64,000 bases of DNA from Gonatopus flavifemur (Eukaryota > Arthropoda > Insecta > Hymenoptera > Dryinidae). This document shows, piece by piece, positions 1-13,987 of the stretch. The notes beneath the pieces were generated by a model that searched no databases, was not told where the DNA came from, and was given only the letters and a program-made list of their open reading frames with translations. Position 1 is the stretch's first letter; each line of letters opens with the position of its first letter. Both the position numbers and the translations under genes were made by a program. Location: contig JAFFJZ010000001.1 of assembly GCA_018340375.1 (NCBI GenBank), positions 48,786,001 to 48,850,000 on the forward strand. Direction: 5' to 3'.

Positions 1-1005
1 CAATTTGATTTCGATTTTCGAACTTCCAACGTCCTCTTGAAGAATCTCTAAATAAATCTGTGTTTTCAACAGAAGACCTTGCTTTTAAAGCTTCACGAGA
101 ACCTTCTAACCGTGAAAAAATTTATATGGCAATTTTCAATTTATTTTTCAGAACTCCTTTTTTAGTACAACCATCTCGATAAACCAACAAAATACTATCT
201 CGTTTGTGAAGTCTGACATTGAAGGTTTTTCTACTTATAATAGCATCGATTTTTCTTTACAGTTCTGACATTCTATCCTATATACATTCTCGTTCGTGTC
301 ACATATTTTGATTATTCAACCAAACATGGGGATCCTATAGCGATCTCCCGGTAAAAGAAATCGGATTAAAAAAAAATGCAGAGAGTGATTACTTGTTTGT
401 ACGAGACAGTCGAATGGGATTAGTCATTTGGTTCTGAAATTCAGATTTCCTGCCTCAAAATTGACAAAAATAAAAGAATAAGTGAAGAGCCATCAACTTC
501 AAAATAACATACAGCAGAAAAATATTCATGATTAAATTGAAATATTTTTATGGAAGCTTCAATCACGAATTCTGTTTCTACTGTGTAAATTCATTTCATG
601 AGGGCAATAAGTTTGAGATTACCAACTAAAATTAGGGAAACGTGAATGATGAATTTCGTGTAATGGGCTGAGGATGGTTTCCATTGTACATTATACATTG
701 CATTTTAGATGAGATGATTTACATCGAACACTGTAACAATGATCGGGCCAACGATAAACCTCTTAGGCAACGCTAGAATTGTTTATTCATATCGAAATTT
801 ACATTATGAAGGAATACAACATTTCCGAAGGATTCAGTGCGTTAGTTGGAGAGTTTAATTGTCCTGTAATAGATTTTCATAAAAATTACAACAAAATATT
901 CATTATAAACTGTTTCGCTGTGAAGGAAAGAATTATTAATTGATTTTTTTATCAATTAATGGAATTTCTCATGAAATTCTGATTCAAAATGGAATAAGGT
1001 GAATA
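1..1005. other. AT-rich spacer, nothing assigned
   Basis: No coding frame, RNA gene or clear inverted repeat was seen in this AT-rich stretch. It ends at a TA dinucleotide directly before the CACTG end of the next element. Confidence 0.5.
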
Positions 1006-1375
1006 CACTGAGAGAAGAGGGGTTTGAACATTCGCTAAACAGTATTTTATTTCAACACTTAATCTGAATATTATTGAACCTTCAGCAATGTTTTATGAAA
1101 TTTCAAAAAATATTACTGAAATTTTGCTTTACATTACTCAGTATTCTTCAATCGTTACTATATAATATAATATTCAGGACCAACTATGTATGTATGCTAT
1201 GCGTCACTCAATTCCTAAACGTTTCGTAATAGGATGACACATAGGGGATTTGGCCATGAATATTCTATTATATCATAACGATTGAAGAACACTGAGTGAT
1301 CTAAAGCAACATTTCAAGAATGTTTCTTGAAATTCCATGAAACATCGCTGAAAATTCAGTACTATTTAGATTTAT
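1006..1375. mobile_element. Long foldback (hairpin) MITE, right end lost
   Basis: A long imperfect inverted repeat. The left arm (about 1061-1183) is complementary to the right arm (about 1250-1375) around a loop of about 66 bp; both arms share, in mirror order, the words TTCAATCGTTA, ACTCAGT and TTTCAA. The outer left end starts TA-CACTGAGAG, matching the ends of the hairpin elements at 30093 and 51008. The right terminus is not seen because another MITE begins at 1386, so this copy is probably truncated. No coding capacity is visible. The family is inferred from the ends. Confidence 0.7.
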
Positions 1376-1385
1376 CGAGCAAGTG

Positions 1386-1636
1386 CACTGTAAAAAACTT
1401 CTATGGGAAACTTCACATGAATGTTCGAAAGTAATTAACACATACATGCGTTGGGAATTTTCCGTGTTTCAACGAAAATTTACTGGAAGATGATAGTAAA
1501 AATCCTATGAAGGTTGGAATTTTCAGTTGGATTTATGGAAAATTTGATACAAATGTGCCGGAAAATTACTTCCTATCCAATGATCAGAATTTTCCGGTTG
1601 CTGTGGATAGGAAAATTCCGATTATTTTTCACAGTG
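1386..1636 (+). mobile_element. MITE family A, copy 1 (CACTGTAAAA ends)
   Basis: About 251 bp with ends CACTGTAAAAAAC and TTTTTCACAGTG, followed by TA. The interior matches copies at 51266-51496 (same orientation) and 9021-9224 (opposite): shared words include TTCTATGGGAAA, AGTAATTAACAC and GGAATTTTCAG. TA-flanked CACTG ends suggest a Tc1/mariner-type non-autonomous element. The short open frames starting at 1507 and 1638 begin inside it and are not genes. Confidence 0.8.
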
Positions 1637-2734
1637 TATGTTATTACTATTTATCAAACTTACAAATCGCTCTGCTCCTCAGTGTAGAATCGTCCTATTC
1701 CATACAGGATTCATCAATCGGATTAAGGAAACATTCCAATGCGATGGGTTGGAAAATTCAAACTTTTTTTTGGAGCATTGTTCGATAGTTGTTGCTCATA
1801 AAATTGATATCCTACACTCGCTTGAGGTGTTTCATGTCTTGTAACGCTTGAAAAAAAGGCCCAAACGGCGCACGCTCGAGTTTTGGAACAGTCTTACGGA
1901 TTACCTAACGGGGATGATTGCTCTAAAACGACCAATGTTATCGACTCCAAATTTTAACACGGTATTCAGTACTATCGTGGCTATCCCCAAGTAGAAATGC
2001 TGTAGTTATGTGTCGAGTTTCGTCACGCTTAAATAGCCAAAAACTACACGCTCGCAAGTCCCTCGTAGGGTTCTGATGAGGTAATCGCAAGTGTCTAGTT
2101 TTTTGCTAATTAAGTGTTACAAAAATCGTCAATGACGTGCCTCAAACTTTTTGATATTTTGATTCTAACTTATATAATAATTTCACCTGATTTATGGCGC
2201 CAAAAAGGTGTTTTTTTTTACTCTTTTGCCAGAATCACCGTCATTTTGTTATCTTTTGGTCAAATAAAATAGTTGAAATACGAACGATAGGGACGAAAAC
2301 ATAGATCAAGGAATTTTTTGGATTTTCTGTTCCGAAATCATTCTGAAGGCCAAAATCATCCCCGCAGAAAGAAATTTTTTCTCAACTCTCCTTGATTATA
2401 CCTTTGAGGGAAAGAAAGTTTGTTCGATTATGTTCAATAGTTCCCGAGAAAAGAATTCTTGAAAATATGCTTTTCTTCCGACGGTCGCATTGGAATATCC
2501 CTTTAATGAAATTTTTTTAATCATCCCTGGGCCGTCAATAATTGCTCGTCAATGGCTCACATGATTCCGATTTACGGCTAAAATTTATAATTTTTGAAGC
2601 ATCACTGAACCGTACATTGATTATTCCAATTTCCTTCATTAGGGGGAATCTGTTATTTCAATTTTTAAAATATCGAATGCTGATGTTTTTCCGCACTGAA
2701 TATCAGTTCAGAAGATGATCCTAGTGGAAATGAC
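1637..2734. other. Spacer, nothing assigned
   Basis: No supported gene or repeat boundary. The part at 1850-2110 is less AT-rich than its surroundings and has several CpG dinucleotides, but has no sustained open frame. Confidence 0.45.
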
Positions 2735-2872
2735 CCTCAGCATTCACGAGTTATGTAACGCTGTACTGGAGATACATTAGGCCCACGCAAGTGTCTCACC
2801 AAATATTTGCAAAACCTTTATGAACGTCTCGTTTATATCTAGTGCACCGTTACATAAATCGTGAATACCTAG
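2735..2872. mobile_element. Small MITE with terminal inverted repeats of about 28 bp
   Basis: The segment at 2741-2768 is complementary to 2839-2867, with the core TTATGTAACG near the left end and CGTTACATAA near the right. The match extends weakly outward to about 2735 and 2872. No second copy was recognised, so the family is unknown. Confidence 0.6.
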
Positions 2873-4289
2873 AGCATTTCTACGCAACTTTCAATACAGA
2901 TTCAATTCGATATTTCAAACATTTTTCCATTGCTTTATAGTTTTTCTTCGCCATTCGCAGAGAGCTTTTGATCGTTTTATAGGTGTTTTGAAGTTCACTA
3001 CTCTGGACTGCATGTATCCGATTTGTTCGAAGATCATTATCAGCCTAGAATATTGATCAGAGATCGTACATCGTTCGTTTATTGTTCTCATTTGCATTAT
3101 CGAGGTTCCTGTACGAGATAAAGCACCAAGATCATTTTCAGAGTACGCATATTCGGATACTTTGAATGGATTTTAAAACATTGGAAGGACTTTTTCACTG
3201 TTTAAAATAAAACAAGAAACAAGAGCACCTGGAACAAATCAAAAAACCTCTTTCCCATATTTCGATTCCTTGAAATTTATTTGCAAATGTTGTAATGTTC
3301 AAACGTGACTTGATCCGTTCAGGGAAAGCATTTTTCCATGATGCATGACAAAGGCTTCCTTGTGGGAGTCTTGGAATATAAACGTGTGTAGCTGAACCAA
3401 ATGTGATTGCATAACACACGTCAGAATGGAGGAGAAAGTCAAGTCAGTTCGAAGTAAACTCAGTTTGCCGGTCTGTTGCACCTACACACAAAGCGAACGT
3501 TAACGCGAAAAGGCAAGCAGCCAACGAACGATCATTGCCCCGTTTCTATATATCATAATATCCATAGACAAGACTTATGCCGATTATAATAGGACAATTG
3601 GTCTGTTGGCTAGACGTTTTCACCGAAGATGAGGAGGATTGATGGTATCTATTTCTTCACCGTTCAACATAAAAGATCTTAAATTGAACATGAAACCAAT
3701 CGAAAATCATACAATTTATCAATATCAACATGTTTATTACAACAAACTTCGAAGTTTCACGTTATTACGATTGATTGCGAGACATTTGATGGAATCATAT
3801 TCCTACACACTATCGCACCTTGAATATAATCTGATGCGATGAATAAAATTCTTCTTGAAACATCTGTGAATGGGTATTCCAATTCGAAGCTTGTAATCCA
3901 ATCTCGAATGCATACACGAATATTTATAAAATTTTCTATACCGATTCTTACTTAAATTTGAAACAAAATTCCTTTTATCGGAGTTACCTTTTGTTCCGCG
4001 TAGAAAATTACATAGCTTCCCACGAACGATAATTGCAATTGATGCAACGTGGTTCTGTTAGATAAACGACAGGTAACTCGCATTGACTGACAAAGCAAAT
4101 GGCGAGCCCCTGTCACGATGGAACATTTTTTTATTCCAGTTAATGAATAAATTCATGATGCCCTATCAAGTTGAGATGACGACTATTGGTCCAAGAATCT
4201 TTAAAATCTCTTGGATCTAATTGCTGTAATTAATACCGAGTGGACGAGAGAGAAATGTCACTTTCCCACGAACTACTTGGTCGAAGCTG
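2873..4289. other. Spacer, nothing assigned
   Basis: AT-rich. Short open frames on both strands lack splice context or recognisable motifs. No structured repeat was seen. Confidence 0.45.
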
Positions 4290-4320
4290 CTCGCTCGGTT
4301 ACTCGCTCGCTCGCTCACTC
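4290..4320. repeat. CTCG-rich simple repeat in a CpG-rich pocket
   Basis: Repeated CTCG units, most regular at 4302-4316, lie in a locally CpG-rich stretch (about 4250-4350) that contrasts with the AT-rich surroundings. It could mark a regulatory or promoter-like pocket, but no gene start is supported nearby. Confidence 0.6.
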
Positions 4321-7300
4321 CTCATAATTCTCGAGAGACGTACGCGAGGAAGTTTGAATTAACAAAGCAAAGATTATGACGACCGGCCACGTAGCTTGGA
4401 TATTTATAGATCGTCCCATAACTGAGCTGGTTTTATGCTTCTGCTGGATTATTCTCCCCTTAAATTTCCGCGTACAACTCGCGCGATCGTTCGTATTTTG
4501 TAAGATAAAGAAAATCGATGTGAAATATGAATTAATTTAATCCCCACTACTGTTTTCGCTATGGATTTTTTACGTTTTTACAAACGAACGCGTACCGTGC
4601 ATACGTAAAGAAAATAAATATTTTCAATCGATAGGTATCTAGATTTTGCGACAGGAATTTTTTGAATTGCAAAACTATTCAGATATGTGATGTTGCATTT
4701 CATCCGTTGTACATTGACAGGGAATAGGCAACTCGAATGAACTTCACGAACAATAGCATAAAACGGAGTTGAATTTGGTGTTTTGAAAACAAAACTCGTG
4801 TGGTTGAAATTCAAATTGTGGAACTATACGAATGGAACTATGGATTCTCGCGTCTTTTTTTTTTTTTATAGACGCAAAGAAACGAACGGCAACAACTTTT
4901 CATTTTGTTCTCAGAGTTTTGTTTTGAATGATTGCTCTGGAATCGGAGAACCCGATTTCATTTAATTGACAAACAAAAATTGATTTCTTTTTTGTTTATT
5001 TTCTTTTTCAAATTTGTTTGTGAACTTTGATGGATTCTTTGGAGGATTCTGTTATTCCGAACGAGGTGTCAATTTTCTATACGTTTGATTATTACACCGT
5101 GATAAAGTGTACGACTCATTGGTGTTTTGATTGAAAATAAATTCATAAAAATTCACCATGTGACTTGATCACTTTAATATACGATCGTTATTCAATAAAT
5201 CTTGAGTTCAAATCCATGGATAGCATTCTCTCAATCATTTTCCTCTCACATTTTTCCTGGCGTTTTTCTTTGACAAAACGCCATCGGTTTTCCTTCACTT
5301 TCATCCCGTGAGACTAATGTCGAAGTGGAGAAAAAAAGCGATCGTGAAATCAAAGAGAAAAGCACGCGAACATCAAAGGGAATTTTATCCCCTGTACATA
5401 CACTATTGATGTGATGTAACTTGGTGACATGTCCGCTATTCAGCTTCGGTAAATATTTACTAATCACGAAAAAATCTTTGTTGGTGTCGTGTGCCATACG
5501 CAACACCCTATCAAAATTCAGTCTTTTGGATCTTTGTTAACAACATACTACGCGCTATGTTTTACATCATTAACGAAGTACGAAAATCCGCTAATAACGA
5601 TGTCTACCCTACAGGCTATCATTCGAAGCTGTAGCTTCGCAAAGTAACTTCATCTCCTTTCATGTCTTTGAACCCTGAGAATCGGGATGCGTTGTTTCCA
5701 ATTAAAAACTCTGTGAAGTGAATACAATGCGAAGCTTAAAACTGGGAAATTTCTTTGCAACGATCAATTCCGAAGGAGTAAAATTCTTGAGGATTCCACT
5801 TGGATCGTCCTTGTCATACTTGCACGTGGCAATCGAACGCATCCCTCTAGGTTCATGGGAATGAGAGCGATGGAACGTGAGCTAATGCACTTAAATAAGG
5901 CCGATATAGGTACGTTCTAGGTACATGTATTTGCATATATATGAGTGGACTAAGTGGGAATAGCTTAGGGCTTTTCTTGGTTGATCTACATAGACACACA
6001 TGAGTGTATCTAATAATAACAATAATGATCATTCTTCGTGTATGTATGTACGTGCATGTAGCTACCATATAATAGTTTGTGTAGTAATTGGTACTTCAAC
6101 AGTCTGCTCTCCGTCTCTTTCTCTTTGAACTCGCTCTCGAGTGGTGAACGGAAAGCGGCCATAGATCGTGAGAAAGAAAGACAGAAGAAAATGAGGGGGG
6201 TAAAAAGAGGAGAGCCGGTCGAGATCCTCTGGAGAAGAGAACACTTCCAATTGCTATACTGTTATAGTTGCGGAGCATCGATCCAAAACCCTTGAATTAT
6301 ATTGGATTGAGCGGTTCTCCACCAAACTTCTTCCTTTCATTTTTCAAACAGAAATACTTTGGAAGTATCGTTAAGCAAATATAAGAATATTTGATATGAA
6401 AGAAAACAGTAGGTATGCTTTGTTCTCAAACGTACATACCTATACTATGGTACATGAATCCATCACTTTTATAAATGTTTCTCGATAAAACTGTACATTG
6501 AATGTCAGTTTCTACCCACCGAAATATATTTTCCTCTCCAGACGATCTTGATTTTCTTTCTTTACTCCTTCTTCCTTGTTCAAACGACAAATTGATTTAT
6601 TTCGACAGAAATATGGCACCGGTGAAGGTTACGTTATTTGAGCAAAATTTCCAGCTATTGGTGGTATCCAACACCTTGGTGAGAAAAAACTTCCTCTTCC
6701 GTTCGTGTCTAGGAATTTGAGATAGAGAAAGAGAGGTAAAAAAAACAACAAAACAGAAGCAACATCTTAGAATTTCTTCTCTCATTGCCAGAAATTTCAG
6801 AATGGAAAATACTCTATTTTATTTTCTTCTTCCATCTCTTTTATTTCTTTCGTGCACCGGATGATCATCGAGGGCTTGTATCGTTTCTCTGGTCTTGATA
6901 CGTTCGTTCTCAGTGAATATACTCGTTGCTTCCAGCATTGGAAGTAGAAAGACAGCTGACGCCAACTAGAAATAGGGTAACGTACATATATACTGTGAGC
7001 AAAGTGTTCATTCGTTCGTTGCATTTTCTCTTGCTCTTATCTCTGCGTCAGAGAGCTGTCGCGATATGGACACCACCATGCAGCAAGCGTAAAGTACTGC
7101 CAAGAAATGAAACGAGAAAAGCTGTTTGAATCTGGTGTTGCGGATGAAGAATCTCTGATGATGAACACTCCGCAAGAGCGCACGGGGTTACGTCATCTTC
7201 CAGGGACAGAGGAGAAATTCCATACGTTCTTCTATGAAAGAGATTACTCAGATTGGTTCAAGTTAGTTTTTCAACGAAAGAAAGATTTTGCGATAGCCTC

Positions 7301-9020
7301 GATTGTCGAAGAGAGACGTTTATTATGCGATTAAAAGAGTCAAATGTGTAATTCAAACGACTATTCATCACGACATGAACAAATAAGCTTGGTTAAGTTA
7401 CGACATTTCCAAGTTTTGATTCGGAGACGTGCTTCAAAATCACTCTCGTATTACATATATGTTTTGAATTTTTAGAATTTTTTTCCTTCGATCAAAATTG
7501 TGGATATTATTCTATGATTTGATGTTCCGATTTTGAAAACCGATTTCCATCGAAATGCGATGTGGGAGAGTGCCGACATGACAATCTTATTGAAAATTTG
7601 CAGTTAGGTGATTCGCATGGGAGCACATTTCACTGCCGATCTGAATTCGCATGGGAACAGATCTATCTTGAATAGGAAATTGGATACGCAAGCGAATGTG
7701 ACAATCTAGTAGAATGGAAATTGTGAAAAAGAGAACAAAGTTTCTGACAAAATATAGCCCAATACCTAAACCACGCAACCTATTGTAATATTCAGTCAAA
7801 ATTTCTAGAATATCATTTTTGAGGCACAAGATTTTAGAATAATTATCATTCTTTTTTTAAATGACATTTGTGTATTTTAATTCCTTTACAGACTCTCATA
7901 AGTTATATACAATTTATATATAATTCAATATAAATTATATACAATTATGAAAATTTTTCCACTCGAGTATTTGTAGATTTTTCAAACGAAATTCTTAATT
8001 TTTCTCATTAATTAATTGAACAAAATGAACGAGCGATTTACTTTCAAATGTGAGCGAAGCGGGAATGGTTCACATCATTACAGAGTCATTAGTGCGTAAT
8101 TACTTTGCCATATAATGATTCAGATTTACCGAATCTAATAAACAGAATGTAGAAGAAAAAATCGAAACCCAAATGCTTCAGAGGAAAATTAAACTTCCTA
8201 TACTTTGGATTTTCAATTCAAGATTGAAAATATCCACTTGCGAATGATTCATGCAACGCGGTAAATGGAATCCCTTCCTGCAACCACGAAATCCGCTTTA
8301 AGGTAAAAAGAATTATTCTTTAAGCTTCATGAATATTGATTCTGACCGTTGAGTACTGTTTTCTCTGCATCCATACATTTCAAATCAACTCTGACCTCTC
8401 CCAGATCACCGCCATAAGAACTTACGTACCGCCGCAAAGCTTCTGTACAAAATACTTACAAGGATGTAAATAAAATGTTCAGAGAAACCACTCTGGAAAC
8501 GTGCGTTCCTAAAGCAATACGAGATGTCATATAAATAATTCAATCGTATTCTACCAAGGGCTGACGTTACTTCATATTCACGGGCACGTAGGTATCAGGT
8601 ATTGAAGTTATGATGAAAATGATGGTTAGAAATGAGACAAATGATTTTGAAGTGTGAATATTCTTACAAAACCCAACCTTGAATAATGCATCGAATGATG
8701 CTGAATATCTATGAATATGTATAAAATATGATTTGTATTCAAAGATTTTGCAACCTTATGATGTACTTTCCATCTTCACGGAATGATATGCGGTGCTAAA
8801 AAGTATGCATGCAGGGGCTGCTGGTAATCGATGATATCACCGAGTCTAATTTTTGTTTTTACAAAATTAGAACGAAAACGTATGATAGAAGGAATGTTTT
8901 CTCATTGTAAAAATTATTATACTAAAAGAAGAGGAAAAAAAATCAATGTTTTGCGTATTGCTGCAACAGCAACATTTCAGCTACTATCGCAATAAATTTC
9001 ATTGTCATAGCCAAAATATA
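4321..9020. other. Spacer with GC/purine pockets
   Basis: No gene is supported. Two pockets stand out by composition: 6077-6250 (purine-rich plus strand, CpG-containing) and 6900-7250 (less AT-rich). At 7030-7090 a pyrimidine-rich run ending CAG is followed by a short open stretch and GTAAAG, resembling a tiny exon, but it is too short to support. A poly-T run lies at about 4855-4867. Confidence 0.4.
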
Positions 9021-9224
9021 CACTGTAAACAGTAATCGGAATTTTCCTATCCATGGATTGCATAGCAATTGGAAATTTCCGATAAATGTATATGAAACTT
9101 GATGGGATTTTTACCATCATTTTGCAGTGAATCGCCGGTAAAATACGGGAAATTCATAACACATGTATGCGTTGATTACTCCCGAACATTTATGTGAAAT
9201 TTCCCATAGAAATTGTTTATAGTA
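9021..9224 (-). mobile_element. MITE family A, copy 2 (inverted orientation)
   Basis: Starts TA-CACTGTAAA and ends with a decayed TATAGTA where CAGTG is expected, followed by TA. Read on the minus strand it follows the copy at 1386-1636: TTCCCATAGAAATT, the GAACATT stretch, then the CATGTATGCG segment, and finally the ATTCCGAT-like right end in the same order. It has several small differences and is an old copy. Confidence 0.75.
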
Positions 9225-11623
9225 TAACTACCATGATTTTTTCCGTGTATGAAATGCCTTATTCCATTGCGTAAAATACCGTTACTTATATTGTACATGT
9301 TCCTGCTCGCATATTGAATTTATGTATAATTCAAAGGAGCCTCCACATCGTGTGCCGCAGACAAAATTGAAAGAACTATGGCATTCTCGTACGAATCTTC
9401 GTATAAAAACCTCTTCAGGGGATCAAATAAAAAAATTCTTACGCGCTGGATCTTCTTTCCATCACAATATCGATGTGACAACAGGTACCGTAAATTTGTG
9501 AACAAGTAAATTCGTATAAGAGACGATACGAGAGGCCCCGTGGTTATTTGCTCATTGCTCAGTACATTCGCTTATTCGACACCAAACGTCGACTGAATGA
9601 AAACATAGAGCAAACTCCCCTGTACTCCCATGCATGGACGATTTTTCATTCCCTGAACGGCTTTAAGGACTTGGAATTCTTTGCGGAAAAGTGATTAGGA
9701 ATGTGTCTCTACTTCTATTAGATTGATTCTCAATGATTAAGCCAAGTTTTTATTCTTGTTATTGTAATCCAAGATTCTATTTTCTTCGACTACCGGTAGT
9801 CCCCGCTGAGATAAAAATCTGTTCGAGTAGAGTACATATTTTATAGCCCATTCCCCCGCAAATATTCCGTATATCTCATTGAATATTTCATTGACCCTAC
9901 AGTGATTTACTTGACTTTCGTGAATTTCATTCATCCAATGTGATGTTTGTTTGAGCTGAATAAATATTTACGAGGGAAATAAGGTATGAAATATTTACTA
10001 TCCTTGGGAAGTATATCACGGCCCTAGGATAAAATTTATACCTTTTGCAAATTAGGAAGCCTATAATAGTTGTATCATACGTGAGGAGCGCCCGGACTAA
10101 GGGACTCCCAAGGCATGGAAAGGAGAAAGAAATGATTGTGATAAATCAAGACGATAATACAGTGAAAATTCATTGTTGTTGCGATGTTACACGTTCACGT
10201 TGTTCCAATGAATTTCAGTAACACTCTGGTGGGAAATTACCTGGAATTATTACGCTTTAATGAACATAGATCATATTTTTATATTCAACGTGAAACGTTT
10301 GCAAAGTTTATTTCATGTGTAAAACATCGAATTCTTGAAACTGCAAAAATCATTGACAGTACTCTTTTCTTCTAAAGTAAACGCATGGAAGAGGAAGTAA
10401 GTGGAAATGAAGTTTATATATGTATACATACGCGTATATGTACATTTTATAAGCGTCAGAACAGCGATCTTGACGATAACCTAGATTTGGCGAAACATAA
10501 AAAGGATCGCGATCGGAAGGGGTTGCGACAGAGCCACGACGAAGAATAAGCGGTGTTCGGGAAAAGGGAGGAAAAAGAAATATCGCTTATGGAATGCTGA
10601 ATATTTACCTATTATACACCTCTTGCAGGGAGCTCCGTCACGGAAAAGCAGATTGAGTTCAAATCGAACTTGAGAACTCAATTCAGATTGGATTCATGAT
10701 TAATTTACGTTATGTCAGAATTATTTGAAGAACGTTCGATTTCTCCATTTTCGCCTGGTTGGAGAGCAACGAATCTATACACCAAATGGACGATCAGAAC
10801 GAAAATTTTAATCGTATTACTCTCAATAGGAATGAAATCGTGTTCTCTCGTCCTCTCATTTCTTGTTAGTTATTTTGCGTTTGCCTCTTGAGTTCCCCGT
10901 TGGAATGATTATGAATGAATTTTTATTCTTTTTACTATCAAAATTGTTATATTGCATCTTATTTTTCTGGGATAAAAATAAGAATTCAATTTTTGTCACG
11001 ATACTCAAATGAAAGTCTGAAAGTTAAAATTGAAAACCATTATAGGGAAACATGATCAAAATCTTGTGTGGTCTGAAAGGCCACGGATAGCAATTGAAGG
11101 TTAGTTAATTCTTCCTTGTGAATGCTATAATATTAAACCAATTGTTATTTCATCCGCGTCTAATTTGTTATACTTATGCTGAATGCGAGAGACATCTCCA
11201 TGATGTGGTTTTATGGAGAAATTATATTATCCTTTTGCTCCTGTTATCCTTCTATGATGAATTTTTTATTTATTATACATTCATTACGTACAAGAGAACA
11301 TAATGAACCAATTTACTCTATTTGTCCGCAGAGCATTTGCTTTCCTCCAAAGTGGCAACCACAAGGTTGAGAATAATCCTGGTTAATGGTCGCGACTTGA
11401 CGCAAGGTAATGATACATGTTTCTTGAACTCGCGCTCGAGTCTTTTCTGAAATATTCGTAATATGATCATCATCATTCGTATTATTATTATCAATATCAT
11501 CTCCCCCGTTTAGATGTGAAAACACGCTTTGATACGAAAAAGAATCATACTTTTTTTTCAACCCTCGAACTTAAGAAATTTTCTTAAAATGTGAAACATA
11601 TGAGAGACATATTCAGCGTTCAC
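9225..11623. other. Spacer, nothing assigned
   Basis: AT-rich with only short, motif-free open frames. The segment at 10480-10640 is somewhat more GC-rich but carries no recognisable feature. Confidence 0.45.
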
Positions 11624-12065
11624 CCCAACCAGAAATTTACAACAGGCGCAGTGCTGGCCAAACCTGGCAGGGTACTGACATTTGTTTGGAATGATAAGGC
11701 TTTTCAGTACTGGGGATTGGGTACCCGTCGAAAAGTTTTCCCTATTTATTTTCATAAACTTGCCAAATTTCCATGTTCTCTCCCATGTTTCCAGGAAAAA
11801 ATAAGGAAAAGAACAAGACAATTTGGCATGAGCGAGGAAAACTTTCCTGAGGGTACTAATATTATGATCCGCAATCAGTGCAGTACCTGTACTGGATTAG
11901 TACCTAGCCGGTATTAAGCTCTCAGTACTAGTTTATCAGTATAGGCATAGTATTTCTATATGTATCCAGTACTGATCCCATACGTGTTGGCCAAGTGTTG
12001 AAGACCCAACACTGACACTGTACCTGTTGTCAAAATTGGCATAATTCGGATTGTTCTGATTGGGA
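11624..12065. mobile_element. Non-autonomous DNA element with CCCAAYCAGAA ends
   Basis: The left end reads CCCAACCAGAAATT and the right end, on the minus strand, CCCAATCAGAA. Just inside, ACAACAGGCGCAGTG (11639-11653) is matched in inverse by CACTGTACCTGTTGT near 12016-12030. The interior is rich in CAGTACTGG/CCAGTACTG motifs that recur at about 37113-37170. An open frame of 108 codons runs through it (11591-11917) but starts outside the element and follows the repeat composition, so it is not called as a gene. Confidence 0.6.
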
Positions 12066-13987
12066 CATATACCTTCCAGCATTGAGAACCGAAATTCACA
12101 AAGCATAAGCTCAAGTATTAATGTTTCGAAATTTTCCTGCACTATCAAAGCGGAAACACCAACTCAAATCAATACTCAATCAGATGTAACAATATCAATT
12201 TTCAAAATACAAGGAGAAATGTAATCTCCGTATCATTCCAATTCTATTACAATCAATTACAATTTAAGTTGGTTGGTCTGATATTGTGGAATTTAATACT
12301 CATTTATTATTCACACGATGTGGAATTTCATACGAATATCAAGGAGCAAATGTAATCTGCATCGCGTACAGTCAACATGCATAAAGCTGAAATTTATTTC
12401 ATTATCCTCTCGGTTTTCCCGTTGCCCACGACGAGGAGCAACCGTGGCTGCGGAAGAGCAGTCACGAATGATTTTGTTATTATGCACGCGGAGATGAGGT
12501 TAGTGTATCAGTGTCAGATTCGTCGAACTGAGTATTTAAATTCATATCTTCTCTCCTCGCATCGTGATGGGATTGATAATCGAATCGCACACAGATACAC
12601 CGCATATCTCATGCATATGTATAAATCATACGATTTACTTTTCAATGATCGGATTATGAGATGTTTCATTAAATGAAAAGAAAAATACCATTGTTCTCCT
12701 TTCTCTCTAAGCAAAAATATTTCTCACGGTACTTTTCATATCGAATTCCACGATGCGAACATTCTTATTCGAACGTTACTTCTCCATCTACCTTGACCGC
12801 TAGATTATCCGTATTTGATATGAGATCATTCCGAAGCGATAAAAATGAATTTCAATTATGATTTCTTCATCTCTCGTATGAATATTTATAAAAGAATCTA
12901 TTGTATGGTAATAAAATAAAATCAAGCGTTAGTAGTACATAAGCGGTAAAACTCGGGGAAAAATATCTGACCTCGGTTCGATGAAAGGGAGAAAGGTTTC
13001 GTACGTATACTGGATGTAATTGCCAGTCGCGAGTATGATTCATCTCTCTGATGACTTTTATAAGAAAAAGAAATTTCTTACTCTCGTTGAGGTCAGGCAT
13101 AACAGCAGACTAATCGCATTGCAGGCTTACGTCACGCGTTATTACACCACCATTAGATGGTACTCTAGACATCTTTGAGACAAAGACTACGACTGCAACC
13201 GGTTGTTCTTGGATATTACGTCGTGCGTTTCTCATTTATTCCCTGTCGACTGTGACTTTGTTTCACTTTCATACAAAGAGGTGAAGGCATCGTCGGTGCC
13301 AGAATCACGTCGAAGACAATCCGTCTAGTCGATGTAGTTTCAGAATTTTCGCCGGGATGATGATTTTATTGTGTCGTAATGTTTCAACTGACTTTAATGC
13401 CCAACTAACAGACTGTTGAAGAAATTTATCTTGATCTTCTTAACTTTTGAGAGGATACCGGCAAATGAGTAACACGCCGTGCGAAGGTATCTTTGTTGTT
13501 GGGGAATATAAAATTAAATCTTTTAAGAGCTCCAAAGTTTACAAGAAGTTCCAAGTGTCACGAAAGAAATTATTATCATTCAACTGAGCTCTGCGTTACA
13601 TAGGCATTGTGGATAATGTTGATGCATAGTAGGTACCAAAATAATGAATAAATACCTGAAATCATCGTTGCGGAACAAGAAACGAGGTTTCACAGTCGAT
13701 TTCAAATATCAATGCAGTCAAATTGAATCCGCTGAACGATGGTACCCCCACGTTCACGCACATCATGCTATGTTTGACGCAACAATCCAACAACGATTCC
13801 ACATTCCACCCGCGAATGCAGTATAATGCACCTTTTGGTTTCTACACAAAGTATTCGCACTTTGAAATGGTCGACGATCGTTATAAAATGCTTTGAAATC
13901 GAGTGTTTCAATGATTGAACAGAAAGTGAAAACATTCACAGAAATGTATCAAGTGCTGTTCTTAAAATATCTGGTTTTCGCGCTATA
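12066..13987. other. Spacer, nothing assigned
   Basis: Contains a weak direct pair sharing CAAGGAG and AAATGTAATCT at about 12211 and 12340. The part at 13120-13330 is less AT-rich and CpG-containing. No gene or RNA is supported. Confidence 0.4.

Noticed and set aside
11591..11917. 108-codon plus-strand frame
   Set aside because: Most of it lies within a repeat element and crosses the element's left boundary.
12205..12366. Direct pair sharing CAAGGAG and AATGTAATCT as a repeat element
   Set aside because: Similarity covers only about 20-25 bp with mismatches and has no terminal structure.
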